From: Saccharopolyspora erythraea NRRL 2338
Lineage (GTDB): Bacteria > Actinomycetota > Actinomycetes > Mycobacteriales > Pseudonocardiaceae
Assembly (NCBI RefSeq): GCF_000062885.1
Contig: NC_009142.1
Span: forward strand, 7,863,584 to 7,927,583
Reading direction: 5' to 3'
Length of the DNA: 64,000 bases
Part shown: piece after piece, positions 51,648-60,737 of the stretch
How positions within the stretch are numbered: position 1 is the first letter of the stretch
How the letters are laid out: each line of letters begins with the position of its first letter
Made by a program: the position numbers and the translations under genes
The notes under the pieces: generated by a model
What the model was told of the DNA's origin: nothing
Databases searched by the model: none
Seen by the model: the letters and a program-made list of their open reading frames with translations, nothing else

Positions 51648-52286
51648 ATGACTTCGAGTGACCAGCCGGAGCGCGGCTCGGGCGACGCGGCCGTGCAGGC
51701 CGCCGCCGAGCGCGCCGAGCAGACCCGCGGGCGCAACGTCCCGCAGTTCGACGACCTGCCCGGCGTCGGCGACACCGCGAACCTGCGGCTCGGCCCGGAG
51801 CTGAACCAGGCGTGCCTGGCGCTGCTGCCGCTGGTCGGCGTGTGGCGCGGCGACGGCGAGGCCAAGCACCCGTCGCTGGAGGAGTCCTATTGGTTCCGCC
51901 AGCAGGTGTCCTTCGCCCACGACGGACGGCCGTTCCTGTTCTACGAGAGCCGCGCGTGGCGCCTCGACCGCGAGGGCGGCGAGGTCGTCGCCCCGGACTT
52001 CCGCGAGGTCGGCTGGCTGCGTCCGCAGCCCGACGACACCATCGAGTTCCTGCTGGTGCACTCCGGCGGCCTCTCGGAGATGTTCTTCGGCAAGCCGCGC
52101 AACCAGACCACCTGGGAGTTCGGCACCGACGCGGTGGTCCGCACGCCCAGCGCCGAGGACGCCACCGCCGCGAGCCGCCTCTACGGCGTCGTCGAGGGCG
52201 CGCTGGCCTACGTCGAGGAGCGCGCGACCTCCGAGCACGAGCTCCAGCCGCGCCTGTCGGCCAAGCTGGACCGCGTCGTCGGCTGA
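51648..52286 (+). CDS. FABP/nitrobindin-like protein
   Basis: A 212-aa protein with an N-terminal flexible part and a ten-stranded barrel. It has LVGVWRGDGEAKHP (the GxWxGxG motif) and VSFAHDGRPFLFYESRAW. The C-terminal His in TSEHELQPRLSAKLDRV is at the usual place of the haem-binding His of nitrobindins. It is homologous to mycobacterial Rv0813c. It may bind haem and isomerise peroxynitrite, or bind a lipid. ATG 51648 lies 7 nt behind TAACCT, a leaderless start. Confidence 0.9.
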   Translation: MTSSDQPERGSGDAAVQAAAERAEQTRGRNVPQFDDLPGVGDTANLRLGPELNQACLALLPLVGVWRGDGEAKHPSLEESYWFRQQVSFAHDGRPFLFYESRAWRLDREGGEVVAPDFREVGWLRPQPDDTIEFLLVHSGGLSEMFFGKPRNQTTWEFGTDAVVRTPSAEDATAASRLYGVVEGALAYVEERATSEHELQPRLSAKLDRVVG

Positions 52287-52300
52287 CCTTGCAGAACCCG

Positions 52301-52334
52301 CGAAGGGCCCGCTCGTGCGCGAGCGGGCCCTTCG
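52301..52334. terminator. Terminator after the FABP gene
   Basis: A perfect 15-bp stem (CGAAGGGCCCGCTCG and complement) with a TGCG loop, 14 bp after the stop. Confidence 0.88.
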
Positions 52335-52465
52335 TGCTGACAGCCTGTCTTTGATCTTTGCAGCGGCGCCGGCTGCTCGGCCCACCCTCGGAGCCAGAGG
52401 GCGCCTGAGGTTCCGCCACCGGAGCCGCCGCGCGAGGTGAGTCCGAAGACGGCCGCTGAGCGGGC

Positions 52466-53314
52466 TCAGTAGTTCGACTCGTAGAGCTTGCTGAGCTCGG
52501 CGTGCAGGTCGGCGTCGGCGGGGATGCGGGTGCCGTCGACGGTGTGCACCTGGGTGAGCAGCCGGACGCTGGAGGCCAGCCAGAGCCCGTCGGCCCGCAG
52601 CAGCTCCTCGGCGGAGAAGGTCTCCACCCGGGTCTGCCAGCCCGCCTCCTCCGCGGCGCGGAACACCGCGCCCTGCGTGGTGCCGCGCAGGATGCCGGTG
52701 CTCGGCGGCGTGGTGTAGAGGGTGCGGCCCTTGGCGAGCACGACGTTGGAGGTGGGTCCTTCCAGGACCGTACCGTCGGTGGCCACGAAGATGACCTCGT
52801 CGGCCCCGCGGGACTCGGCCTCCCGCATCGCGGCCATGTTGACCGCGTAGGACAGCGTCTTGGCCGACAGCAGCAGCCAGGGGGCGCGCTCCATCAGGTC
52901 GGGCGCGAAGCCGCGGTCCAGGGTCACCACGGACACGCCGTCGCGGCGCTTGCGGATCGTCTCCGGCCCGATCTGCATGCCCATCGCGAACGCCGACGGG
53001 GTGCCGTCGCCGCCGTCGACGCCGCGCGAGCAGACCAGCTTGAGCGCCATCTCCCGGTCGGTGTCCCACGGCCAGTTGTCGATGACGGTGCGGACCGCGC
53101 GCTCCCACGCGGCGCGCTCCGGCAGCCGCATCTCGAGCAGCCGGGCGGAGCGCTCCAGCCGGTCCAGGTGCGGCCCGAGCTCACGCGGCTTGCGGTCGGC
53201 GACCAGGATCGTCTCGAAGACGCCGTCCCCGCGCATCACGCTGAGGTCGTCGGCGCGCAGCAGCGGCGCCTCCGGATCGGCCAGGGTCCCGTCTAGAAGT
53301 GCCAGTACGCGCAT
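52466..53314 (-). CDS. Fold-type IV PLP enzyme (aminodeoxychorismate lyase-like)
   Basis: A 282-aa enzyme of the aminotransferase class IV family. The PLP Lys is in LLLSAKTLSYAVNMAAMREA, and the Glu and phosphate site in GTVLEGPTSNVVL and STGILRGTTQGAV. It corresponds to Rv0812 by context. Likely activity is 4-amino-4-deoxychorismate lyase (PabC, folate synthesis) or a D/branched-chain aminotransferase; sequence alone does not separate these. ATG 53314 has TAGGCT 6 nt ahead, a leaderless layout. Confidence 0.88.
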   Translation of the reverse strand: MRVLALLDGTLADPEAPLLRADDLSVMRGDGVFETILVADRKPRELGPHLDRLERSARLLEMRLPERAAWERAVRTVIDNWPWDTDREMALKLVCSRGVDGGDGTPSAFAMGMQIGPETIRKRRDGVSVVTLDRGFAPDLMERAPWLLLSAKTLSYAVNMAAMREAESRGADEVIFVATDGTVLEGPTSNVVLAKGRTLYTTPPSTGILRGTTQGAVFRAAEEAGWQTRVETFSAEELLRADGLWLASSVRLLTQVHTVDGTRIPADADLHAELSKLYESNY

Positions 53315-53436
53315 GAGCGCAGCCTAGAACGTCCTGTCCCGCCACGACCGGCGGCGTCCGGCTGCGACCCGGTCCGCGGCTGCGCGGAGTTACGATCGAT
53401 GAGGCCAAGCCGACGCGCCGACCACAGGAGCAGGCA

Positions 53437-53880
53437 GTGACAGACCGGGGATCGCTGCGCAGCACCCTGCACCAGCGCGGCATGCGGATGACCCCGCAGC
53501 GCCAGCTCGTGCTGGACGCGGTGCGCGAGCTGGAGCACGCCACGCCGGAGCAGGTCTGCAAGCGGGTGCAGGGCACCGCCGCGACGGTCAACATCACCAC
53601 CGTCTACCGGGCGCTGGACCTGCTGGAGGAGCTCGGGCTGGTCCGCCACACCCACCTCGGGCACGGCGCCCCCACCTACTCGGTCGAAGAGCACGAGCAC
53701 GTGCACCTGGTGTGCCACCGCTGCGACGACATCGACGAGGTCCCGACCGAGCTGCTCGGCGACCTCGCCGACCGGCTCGACGCGGCGCGCGGCTTCGCCC
53801 TGGACGCCACGCACCTGGCGTTGTCCGGTGTGTGCCGCAAGTGCCGCGAAGCAAACCCCCACGTCGAGGAGCGTCGATGA
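53437..53880 (+). CDS. Fur family metalloregulator
   Basis: A 147-aa Fur-type regulator. The winged helix has MRMTPQRQLVLDAVRELEHA and ATVNITTVYRALDLLEELGL. The metal sites are HEHVHLVCHRC and the structural zinc pair CRKC near the end. It could sense iron, zinc or peroxide; the ligands do not settle which. The GTG start has AGGAGCAGG upstream. The stop overlaps the YgfZ start (ATGA), so the two are coupled, possibly linking metal status to iron-sulfur protein maturation. Confidence 0.92.
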   Translation: MTDRGSLRSTLHQRGMRMTPQRQLVLDAVRELEHATPEQVCKRVQGTAATVNITTVYRALDLLEELGLVRHTHLGHGAPTYSVEEHEHVHLVCHRCDDIDEVPTELLGDLADRLDAARGFALDATHLALSGVCRKCREANPHVEERR

Positions 53881-55019
53881 AATCACCCTTGCTGGAGCTG
53901 CCCGGCGCGGTCCCGCCGCCGGACGACTCGGCGGACGCCGGAGTGCCCTGGCACTTCGGCGACCCGTTCGCCGAGCAGCGCTCCGCGACCAGGTCGGCCG
54001 TGGTGGTCGACCGGTCGCACCGGCAGGTGATCGCGGTGCCCGGCGAGGAACGGCTGAGCTGGCTGCACCTGGTCCTCTCGCAGCACATGACCGAGCTCCC
54101 GGACGGCCGGGCGACCGAGGCGCTGGTGCTGGACAGCCACGGCCACGTCGACTGCCACGTGATGGTCGCCCACCACGACGGCGTGGTGTACCTGGACACC
54201 GAGCCGGGCGCGCAGGCGACCAGCGCGCTGCCGAGCCTCGGCGTGGACGGCAGGCAGTCGCTGCTGGAGTACCTGGAGGCGATGCGGTTCTGGTCCAAGG
54301 TCGAGCCGCGCGACGCGAGCGAGGAGTTCGCGCTGCTGTCGGTCATCGGCCCGGACGCCGCGCAGCTCCTGTCGAAGTTCGCGACCGTCCCATCCGGCGG
54401 CGACGAGGTGGCCGGATTGCCGGGCGGCGGTTTCGTCCGGACGGTCCCGTTCCGCGGGCTGTTCACCGCGGACCTCGTGGTGCCCCGCGCGGACCTGGTC
54501 GAGTGGTGGACGAAGCTGACCGACGCGGGTATGCGTCCGGCCGGGACGATGGCCTACGACGCGTTGCGCGTCGAGGCGCTGCGGCCGAGGGTCGGCTTCG
54601 AGACCGACGACCGCGCGATCCCGCACGAACTGGGCTGGGTGCACGTCGCCGCACACGTCGCCAAGGGCTGCTACCGCGGTCAGGAGACCGTGTCCAAGGT
54701 GCACAACGTCGGCAAGCCGCCGCGGCGGATGGTGCTGCTGCACCTGGACGGCTCGGTGGAGATCCGGCCGGAGACCGGTGATCCGGTGTGGCACGGGGAG
54801 CGCAAGGTCGGCCGGGTCGGGACGGTGGTCCTGCACCACGAGCTGGGCCCGATCGCGCTGGCGCTGCTCAAGCGCACCGCACCGGTGGACGCCGAGCTGG
54901 TGGCGGGCGACCCGGAACAGGACCGGGCGGTCGCCGCGGCCGTCGACCCGGACTCGGTCCCGCCGGACACCGGCGAACCGCCGGGGCGGATCGCCGCGCA
55001 GGGCCTGAAGGGCCGCTGA
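53877..55019 (+). CDS. YgfZ/GcvT-like folate-binding protein
   Basis: A 380-aa GcvT-fold protein. The YgfZ signature is intact: KGCYRGQETVSKVHNVGKPP near residue 262-281. The N-terminal folate-barrel has VVVDRSHRQVIAVPGEERLS. YgfZ proteins use tetrahydrofolate to help assemble or repair certain iron-sulfur enzymes. It is translationally coupled to the Fur-family gene and corresponds to Rv0811c. Confidence 0.93.
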   Translation: MKSPLLELPGAVPPPDDSADAGVPWHFGDPFAEQRSATRSAVVVDRSHRQVIAVPGEERLSWLHLVLSQHMTELPDGRATEALVLDSHGHVDCHVMVAHHDGVVYLDTEPGAQATSALPSLGVDGRQSLLEYLEAMRFWSKVEPRDASEEFALLSVIGPDAAQLLSKFATVPSGGDEVAGLPGGGFVRTVPFRGLFTADLVVPRADLVEWWTKLTDAGMRPAGTMAYDALRVEALRPRVGFETDDRAIPHELGWVHVAAHVAKGCYRGQETVSKVHNVGKPPRRMVLLHLDGSVEIRPETGDPVWHGERKVGRVGTVVLHHELGPIALALLKRTAPVDAELVAGDPEQDRAVAAAVDPDSVPPDTGEPPGRIAAQGLKGR

Positions 55020-55125
55020 TCATCCGCCGCGCACCCGCGCCGGCCGCCGCCCGGCGCGGCCGGGGGAGCCGAGTGGTGCGAACGATCCCCGCGCGCCGGG
55101 GCCGCGCTGTGCCAGTATCGACGGC

Positions 55126-55842
55126 ATGACAGCTCTGCCGAAGGGCACGGTCCTGTCCGTGGCACCGACGGGCGTGCACTCCGCCGACGACGTACCGGGT
55201 CTGCCGGTCGCGCCGGAGGAGGTCGCCCGCGCGGTGGCCGACTGCGAGCGCGTCGGGGCGTCGGTGGTCGACCTGGTCCCCCGGGCCGACACCGTGCTGG
55301 CCGACGTGGTGATGGCGGTGCGGGAGCGGTCGGCGCAGCTCATCCGCATCACGGCGCACGCCCGTTCCGAGCCGCTGGGCGCGCTGCTGGACTCCGGCGC
55401 CGACATCGTCGTCTGCCCGCTCGGCGCGCCCGCCGGGTTCGCCGACGACCTGCGGGCGCGGGCCGCCGCGCTGGGCATCACCGTCCACTACGAGGCGACC
55501 AGCCTCGACGAGCTGCGGAAGCTGCCCCCGGACGCCTCGCACGTCGTGCTGGTGTTTGACGGGCAGGGTATGCCTGGTGACGTGCGGACGTTCTCGGCGG
55601 CGATCGAGCTGCTGCCCGAAGGGGTCTCCTACACCGCGGCCGGTGCGGGAGACGCGAGCATGCCGGTGATGCTGGCGGCGCTGGCCGCGGGCGGGCACCT
55701 GCGGGTCGGGCTGGCCGACACCACCGAGTACGCCGAGGACACCCCGGCCCGCGACAACGCGCAGCTCGTCGCGCGTGCCGCCGGACTGGCCAAGATCGCC
55801 CAACGACCTCCGCTGGCCGACGCCGCGGAGGTCCTCACCTGA
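55126..55842 (+). CDS. BKACE-like (3-keto-5-aminohexanoate cleavage) short protein
   Basis: A 238-aa TIM-barrel-like protein. The C-terminal segment MLAALAAGGHLRVGLADTTE followed by NAQLVARAAGLAKIAQRPP is typical of the beta-keto acid cleavage enzyme family. The start VLSVAPTGVHSADD replaces the usual AxNG motif, and the metal-binding His pair is not evident. It is shorter than the 270-310 aa usual for the family. It may have lost the classic reaction. CAGTAT lies 7 nt before the ATG. Confidence 0.72.
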   Translation: MTALPKGTVLSVAPTGVHSADDVPGLPVAPEEVARAVADCERVGASVVDLVPRADTVLADVVMAVRERSAQLIRITAHARSEPLGALLDSGADIVVCPLGAPAGFADDLRARAAALGITVHYEATSLDELRKLPPDASHVVLVFDGQGMPGDVRTFSAAIELLPEGVSYTAAGAGDASMPVMLAALAAGGHLRVGLADTTEYAEDTPARDNAQLVARAAGLAKIAQRPPLADAAEVLT

Positions 55843-55909
55843 CAGCAGTGCCCGGACGAGGTCAGCGGAAGTGCTGGCGGGTACGCACGAGTTACCGGAG
55901 GATGGACAC

Positions 55910-56470
55910 GTGATCGAAGTCCGCCCGGGTGGACGGCGCCGAATCGACAGGGTCCTGTCCCCGGATTACGCCAGTGGCATCGAGGAACGCGAGCTGGGCG
56001 AGGTCCGCCGGCTGCGCGACGAGGCCGCCCAGGAGGAGACCGACCTCTCCTACCTGCGCAGGGTGCTGCACGCGCGGATCGACATCGTGCGCGCCGAGCA
56101 GCGCAGGCGCCGCGACGGCGGCTCCGCCTCGGTCGTCGAGCAGCTGGTCAACATCCTGTCCGACAACGCGGTCGGCCCGGCCGCCGGTTCCGGGCGGTAC
56201 CAGACGATCGAGCCGTCGCGGGCCGAGGCGCACCGCAGGCACGTCGAGGCGCTGGTGTCCGACGTCGACCTGTCGGACGTGATGTCGCTGTCGGACGCCA
56301 AGCTCGACACCACGCTGCACCACTACACCGCCGAGGAGGACTCGGTGTCGCAGCGGCGCCGCGAGGTGCAGCAGGTGGTCGACCGGCTCAACGCCGAGAT
56401 CGCCCGCCGCTACCGGGAGGGCGCGGCCTCGGTCGACCAGCTCCTGGCGGAGGAACGCGACAAGTCGTGA
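55910..56470 (+). CDS. rsiG: RsiG-like c-di-GMP-binding anti-sigma factor
   Basis: A 186-aa helical protein (annotated in relatives as aerial mycelium formation protein). It carries both copies of the RsiG signature E-x3-S-x2-R-x3-Q-x3-D. Copy one is E43, S47, R50, H54, D58 (His replaces Gln). Copy two is E143, S147, R150, Q154, D158, exact. In Streptomyces such helices form an antiparallel coiled coil that binds c-di-GMP and holds the sporulation sigma factor WhiG. GGAGGA precedes the GTG at 55910. No whiG lies in this window. Confidence 0.85.
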   Translation: MIEVRPGGRRRIDRVLSPDYASGIEERELGEVRRLRDEAAQEETDLSYLRRVLHARIDIVRAEQRRRRDGGSASVVEQLVNILSDNAVGPAAGSGRYQTIEPSRAEAHRRHVEALVSDVDLSDVMSLSDAKLDTTLHHYTAEEDSVSQRRREVQQVVDRLNAEIARRYREGAASVDQLLAEERDKS

Positions 56471-56522
56471 GGGGTGGCGCGCCGGCGGACCTGGTTGGAC
56501 CAACGACCCACCGGGTCCGGTC

Positions 56523-57473
56523 GTGAACGGCCCGGTCCCGCTGGTCGAGGTCGTCCGCGACGGCATGCGCGAGGGCCTGCACCACGGCTCGGTCGTCGTG
56601 CTCGGCGCCGACGGCTCGGTGCTGCGCGCGGTGGGCGATGTGGACTCCCCGATGTACCCGCGCTCCTCGAACAAGCCCGCGCAGGTCGTCGGCATGCTGC
56701 GGGCGGGGCTGGAGCTGCCCGACGACGCCGACGTCGCGCTCGCCGCCGCGTCCCACAACGGCGAGCCCGACCACGTCCGCCGCGCCCGGGAGGTGCTGCG
56801 CAGGCACGGTCTCGCCGAGGACGCGCTCGGTTGCCCACCGGACTGGCCCCTGCTCGACAGCGCGAGGGACGCGCTGATCGCTCAGGGCCACGGCAAGCGG
56901 CCGATCACCATGAACTGCTCGGGAAAGCACGCGGCGATGCTCGCCACGTGCGTCCTGCGCGGCTGGTCCACAGAGGACTACCTCGATCCGCGCCACCCGT
57001 TGCAGGTGGCGTTGTGCGACGCGGTGGCGGATCTGTGCGGCGAGCAGGTGCGGGTGACCGCAGTGGACGGTTGCGGCGCGCCGCTGTTCGCGATGTCGCT
57101 GACCGGACTGGCACGCATGTTCCGGAACCTGGCCCTCAGCGGTGATCTCCGCCGCCGCGTGGCCGACTCGATGCGCGGCCACCCCTGGCTCGTCGCGGGG
57201 ACCGGCAGGCTGGACACGGAGCTGATGCGGGCGGTTCCGGGGCTGCTGTCCAAGGAGGGCGCGGAGGGCGTCTTCGCCTTCGCGCTGCCCGACGGGCGCG
57301 CGGTCGCGGTGAAGATCGCCGACGGCGCGGCGCGGGGCAGGGCCCCGGTCGCCGTCGGTGCGCTGCGGGCGCTCGGTGTGGACGGCACCGCGCTCGACGC
57401 GCTGGCCGAACCGCCGGTGCTCGGCGGAGGCCGGCCGGTCGGCGCCGCGCGCCTGCTGCCGGACGTCTTCTGA
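56523..57473 (+). CDS. Asparaginase II family protein
   Basis: A 316-aa enzyme of the Rhizobium-type L-asparaginase II family. Family motifs are YPRSSNKPAQVVGML (the RSSxKP serine-lysine motif), LAAASHNGEP, NCSGKHAAML and AVDGCGAP. It would hydrolyse asparagine to aspartate and ammonia in the cytoplasm. The GTG at 56523 has no clear ribosome-binding site. It lies 52 bp after the RsiG-like gene. Confidence 0.9.
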   Translation: MNGPVPLVEVVRDGMREGLHHGSVVVLGADGSVLRAVGDVDSPMYPRSSNKPAQVVGMLRAGLELPDDADVALAAASHNGEPDHVRRAREVLRRHGLAEDALGCPPDWPLLDSARDALIAQGHGKRPITMNCSGKHAAMLATCVLRGWSTEDYLDPRHPLQVALCDAVADLCGEQVRVTAVDGCGAPLFAMSLTGLARMFRNLALSGDLRRRVADSMRGHPWLVAGTGRLDTELMRAVPGLLSKEGAEGVFAFALPDGRAVAVKIADGAARGRAPVAVGALRALGVDGTALDALAEPPVLGGGRPVGAARLLPDVF

Positions 57474-57558
57474 CCCTCCGCGGCACTTCCGCCACCAGCA
57501 CCTCGCGATTAATCTGTTCGCATGTTGACACTGTCGTTCCGCATCGCGGGATACGCCC

Positions 57559-58362
57559 ATGTGCGCTGACCAGTACACGCACGGCCACCACGAGAGCGTG
57601 CTGCGCTCGCACCGCTGGCGGACGGCGGAGAACTCGGCGGCCTACCTGATCCCGCACCTGCGTCCCGGCCAGGACGTCCTCGACGTCGGCTGCGGACCGG
57701 GAACGATCACAGTGGACCTCGCCGAGCTGGTCGGCCCCGGCACGGTCCTGGGCGTCGACAACGTCGACGAACCACTGCGGACCGCACGAGCCGAGGCCGA
57801 GGCGAGGGGCACCGCCAACGTCGCGTTCCGCACCGCCGACGTCTACCGCCTGCCGTTCCCCGACGACTCCTTCGACGTCGTGCACGCCCACCAGGTGCTG
57901 CAACACCTCACCGACCCGGTCGCCGCGCTCCGCGAGATGCGCCGGGTCTGCCGCACCGGCGGCGTCGTGGCCGCACGCGACGCCGACTACGGCGGCATGC
58001 GCTGGTCACCCGACAACAGCGGGCTGGCCGACTGGCTCGACCTCTACCGCCGCGTGGCGCACCGCAACGAGGCCTACCCGGACGGCGGCCGGATGCTCAG
58101 GGGCTGGGCGCTGGAGGCCGGCTTCACCGACGTCACATGCACCGCGACCGCGTGGTGCTTCGCGACGCTGGAGGAACGGGCGTGGTGGGGCGGCCTGTGG
58201 GCGGACCGGGTCCGCATGACGTCCTTCGCCGAGCAGGCCGTCGCCGCCGGACTGGCCACGCGGGAGCGGCTCGACGAGCTGGCCGCCGCGTGGCACGAGT
58301 GGACCGAGGCCGCCGACGGCTGGTTCGCCGTCCTCAACGGCGAGATCATCTGCCACCCCTAG
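57559..58362 (+). CDS. SAM-dependent methyltransferase (Methyltransf_11/25)
   Basis: A 267-aa methyltransferase. Motif I is VLDVGCGPGTITVDLA near residue 37-52, motif II VLGVDNVDE, then TADVYRLPFPDDSFDVVHAH and EMRRVCRTGGVVAARD. The N-terminal YTHGHHESVLRSHRWRTAEN is typical of UbiE-like actinobacterial enzymes. The substrate is unknown. No close partner gene. Confidence 0.92.
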   Translation: MCADQYTHGHHESVLRSHRWRTAENSAAYLIPHLRPGQDVLDVGCGPGTITVDLAELVGPGTVLGVDNVDEPLRTARAEAEARGTANVAFRTADVYRLPFPDDSFDVVHAHQVLQHLTDPVAALREMRRVCRTGGVVAARDADYGGMRWSPDNSGLADWLDLYRRVAHRNEAYPDGGRMLRGWALEAGFTDVTCTATAWCFATLEERAWWGGLWADRVRMTSFAEQAVAAGLATRERLDELAAAWHEWTEAADGWFAVLNGEIICHP

Positions 58363-58379
58363 CCACCCGCGCGGCTCGG

Positions 58380-58475
58380 AGGTCGGTCGCCGTCGGCCGG
58401 CTCGTAGCCGATCGTGATCGGCCGGCATGGTCGCCGGTCCGCGGCCCCGCTCGCAGGTCGGTCGCCACCGGCCGG
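58380..58475 (+). repeat. 20-bp-class direct repeat pair
   Basis: AGGTCGGTCGCC followed by a CGGCCGG-type tail occurs at 58380-58400 and 58455-58475 with two differences, in the gap between convergent genes. Confidence 0.6.
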
Positions 58476-58506
58476 CAGGGGCACTGCCGGCGGCTCAGCG
58501 CGTCGA

Positions 58507-59400
58507 TCAGTTGTAGCGCTCGTGGGCGGCGAACTCGGACCAGAAGTCGCGCAGGGCCTCGTAGCGCTCGCCGACCTCGCCCGCGTCGCCGGACTCCATC
58601 GCGTCGACGATCGCGTGCACGTCCTCGGCCGAGGTGTCGGCCATCAGGTCGCTGTCGCTCATCATCTGCACCAGGCCGCCGTAGTCCAGCTCGACGGCGG
58701 AGTGCGGGTGGAAGCGCTCCAGCCAGCGGCCGGTCTCCCGCAGGATCTTGGTCGGCCCCTCCTCGCCGAGCGACTCCCGCGCCACCGAGTGCGCCCGCGC
58801 GACGCGGCGGCGGGCGTCGGCCATCGGAGCCCGCCAGGAGACCCGCTTGCGGGTGCCGTCCGACGAGGCGACCAGCCGGCGCTCGGTGGGGTCGACCAGC
58901 ACGAACCAGGGCAGCGGGACCGTCCACGTCGACGACAGCACGTGCACCGCCTTGCCCGCGAGCTCCCCGACCACCGCGCTGGCGCGGACCCTGGCCTTCT
59001 CCACCGGCAGCGACAGCACTGCCGATCGCAGCGGTATCTCGGCCTCGCCGAGGAAGCCGACCAGCGCCGCGGCCGACCGGCCGCGCAGGTCCATCGGGCA
59101 CACCAGCGGGCCGGGCCCCACGGTGGCGGCGGGTCCGGTGGGGACGTCATGCGGCTCCAGGACCATGACCTCCCGAGCCTCCAGCGCCTGCCCGTCCGGC
59201 GACTCGCCGGGCAGCAGCCGGGGCGGGGCCGCGACCTGGCTGCGCAGCCACATGTCCTGTTCGCGGACCCCCGCCTCGAAGGGCTCCACCGGGCCGTTGC
59301 GCACCGCCGAGGCAAGCGCCTCGCGCAGCGGGGAGTCGAATGAGGACAAGGGTTCGTACACCCTCAGGTAGGCGACGAACGGCTCTGGCACAGCGAGCAT
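58507..59400 (-). CDS. Hypothetical protein (297 aa)
   Basis: A soluble conserved-looking actinobacterial protein that I cannot name. It starts MLAVPEPFVAYLRVYEPLSS and contains PLVCPMDLRGRSAAALVGFL, then SSTWTVPLPWFVLVDPTERR. The C-terminus is helical and acidic (DVHAIVDAMESGDAGEVGER). No signal peptide or membrane helix. The frame extends 44 codons further upstream but that part is Pro/Gly/Arg-rich and unlikely to be translated. It is divergent from the DUF3073 gene. Confidence 0.75.
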   Translation of the reverse strand: MLAVPEPFVAYLRVYEPLSSFDSPLREALASAVRNGPVEPFEAGVREQDMWLRSQVAAPPRLLPGESPDGQALEAREVMVLEPHDVPTGPAATVGPGPLVCPMDLRGRSAAALVGFLGEAEIPLRSAVLSLPVEKARVRASAVVGELAGKAVHVLSSTWTVPLPWFVLVDPTERRLVASSDGTRKRVSWRAPMADARRRVARAHSVARESLGEEGPTKILRETGRWLERFHPHSAVELDYGGLVQMMSDSDLMADTSAEDVHAIVDAMESGDAGEVGERYEALRDFWSEFAAHERYN

Positions 59401-59683
59401 CGTCCCATGCCCGGCGGGGACGGCTTCGGCTGGCCGCTCAGGCGTTCCGGGAGGCCCGGACCGACCGGCCGGAACGCCCGCGAAGCGGGCGCCGGCGGCA
59501 CCGTGCCGACCCGCGCCGGAGGGGTGGGGCATACATCACCGAAGACACGTCGACTCAGTGCAGGCACCACGTCGCATCGAACCGCATCGACACGGTACGG
59601 TAGTTACAGGAAAAGTTGTCGAGATCATGCGGGGCCGCCGTTCCCCTGGCCGCCCCGCGCACCCTGCGCGAGGGGGTCGAGCC

Positions 59684-59863
59684 ATGGGGCGCGGCCGGGC
59701 TAAGGCCAAGCAGACGAAGGTGGCCCGCGAGCTTAAGTACAGCTCCCCCGCCATGGACGTCGAGGCATTGCAGCGCGAGCTGTCCTCGGAGTCACCTGGC
59801 GAGCGGTCCGACGAGGACCGCGACGACTCATACGACGACGGGTACGACGACTACCGGCGTTGA
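59684..59863 (+). CDS. DUF3073 small protein
   Basis: A 59-aa protein with the family start MGRGRAKAKQTKVARELKYS, then SPAMDVEALQREL, and an acidic tail rich in Asp and Tyr (SYDDGYDDYRR). It corresponds to Rv0810c of mycobacteria, next to purM. The function is unknown; the basic head and acidic tail suggest binding to RNA or ribosomes (inference). GAGGGGG precedes the ATG; the frame is open upstream but without signal. Confidence 0.92.
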   Translation: MGRGRAKAKQTKVARELKYSSPAMDVEALQRELSSESPGERSDEDRDDSYDDGYDDYRR

Positions 59864-59872
59864 CGCACAAGT

Positions 59873-59912
59873 CCACCGAGTGAGCAGCACGCAGGTGCTG
59901 CTCACTCGGTGG
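59873..59912 (+). terminator. Strong terminator after the DUF3073 gene
   Basis: A perfect 18-bp stem (CCACCGAGTGAGCAGCAC and its complement) with a GCAG loop, 9 bp behind the stop. Confidence 0.9.
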
Positions 59913-60737
59913 TCTGTGCTGCCGGAAGCCGCCGTGATCCAACCCGTGGCGGGTGGGTTGACGAGCTGTGGTCACCACGTGCCCGTCCGGTGTGCGGCGA
60001 TGAGCTCCACGACGCACACCCGACGGGCATGAAAATCCCTATTCGAATCCGACGACCGACGTGAGTGGCATCGCCGACCCGGCGACCGCCGCTCGCGTCG
60101 ATGTCGTGCCCTGGGACCGAACACCTTGCGGGCAAGACCGAGCGCAGTGCGGAGAAGGCACCTCAAGCGGATCGGTACCACCGGCGACGGAACTCCGGTT
60201 TCCAGCGGCAATCCCGCGCACGGTGCAGCCGTCGCGCAGCAAGCGCACTCTCCGCCCGAAATTGGGCCGCACCTGCGGATGAGCGCATCCGAGCCGGGAA
60301 ACACCGTTTCGAGCCGGAATACGCCGCGGCTGGTTGCCATCCCAGGTCGGAACGCCGCGGTACCAGCTCGCTCCGCGAGCCACCACGTCCCAATCCGAAC
60401 CCGTGAGCAGCGGAGAAACCCGCTCCGCACCTGGAAGACGTGGGGCTGGTCCGAGACGAGGCCGGGAACGCTCCACGAAGTTGAGGAGCACCGGGCGAAG
60501 CGACCACCGCACCGCGGGGGCCTGCGGGGGCTCGGCCCCCGCAAAGAAAACGAGGCCCGAGCGAAGGCGCGCAGCGCCGAAGAAGCGAGGGCCGGTGTGC
60601 GGGCCGCCTCTCGGCGGGTGGCTCTGCAAGGCTCCAGCCGAACGGTATTCCAAGCAGGCGATTGTTGGAGCCCGGGGGCACGCGCACACCGGCTCCCCGT
60701 ACAACGGGCGAACGCGGCGGATGATTCCCGGTGCGGT
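59913..60737. other. Large non-coding gap (825 bp)
   Basis: No gene I can support. Overlapping ORFs occur on both strands, but none has a ribosome-binding site, a known motif or normal amino-acid content. The stretch has several small inverted repeats, including GCGGGGGC/GCCCCCGC near 60524-60542, and a repeated GAGCCGG motif near 60291-60316. It could hold an untranslated RNA, a degraded gene or a family-specific intergenic repeat. It separates DUF3073 from the copper-type genes and purM. Confidence 0.5.
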
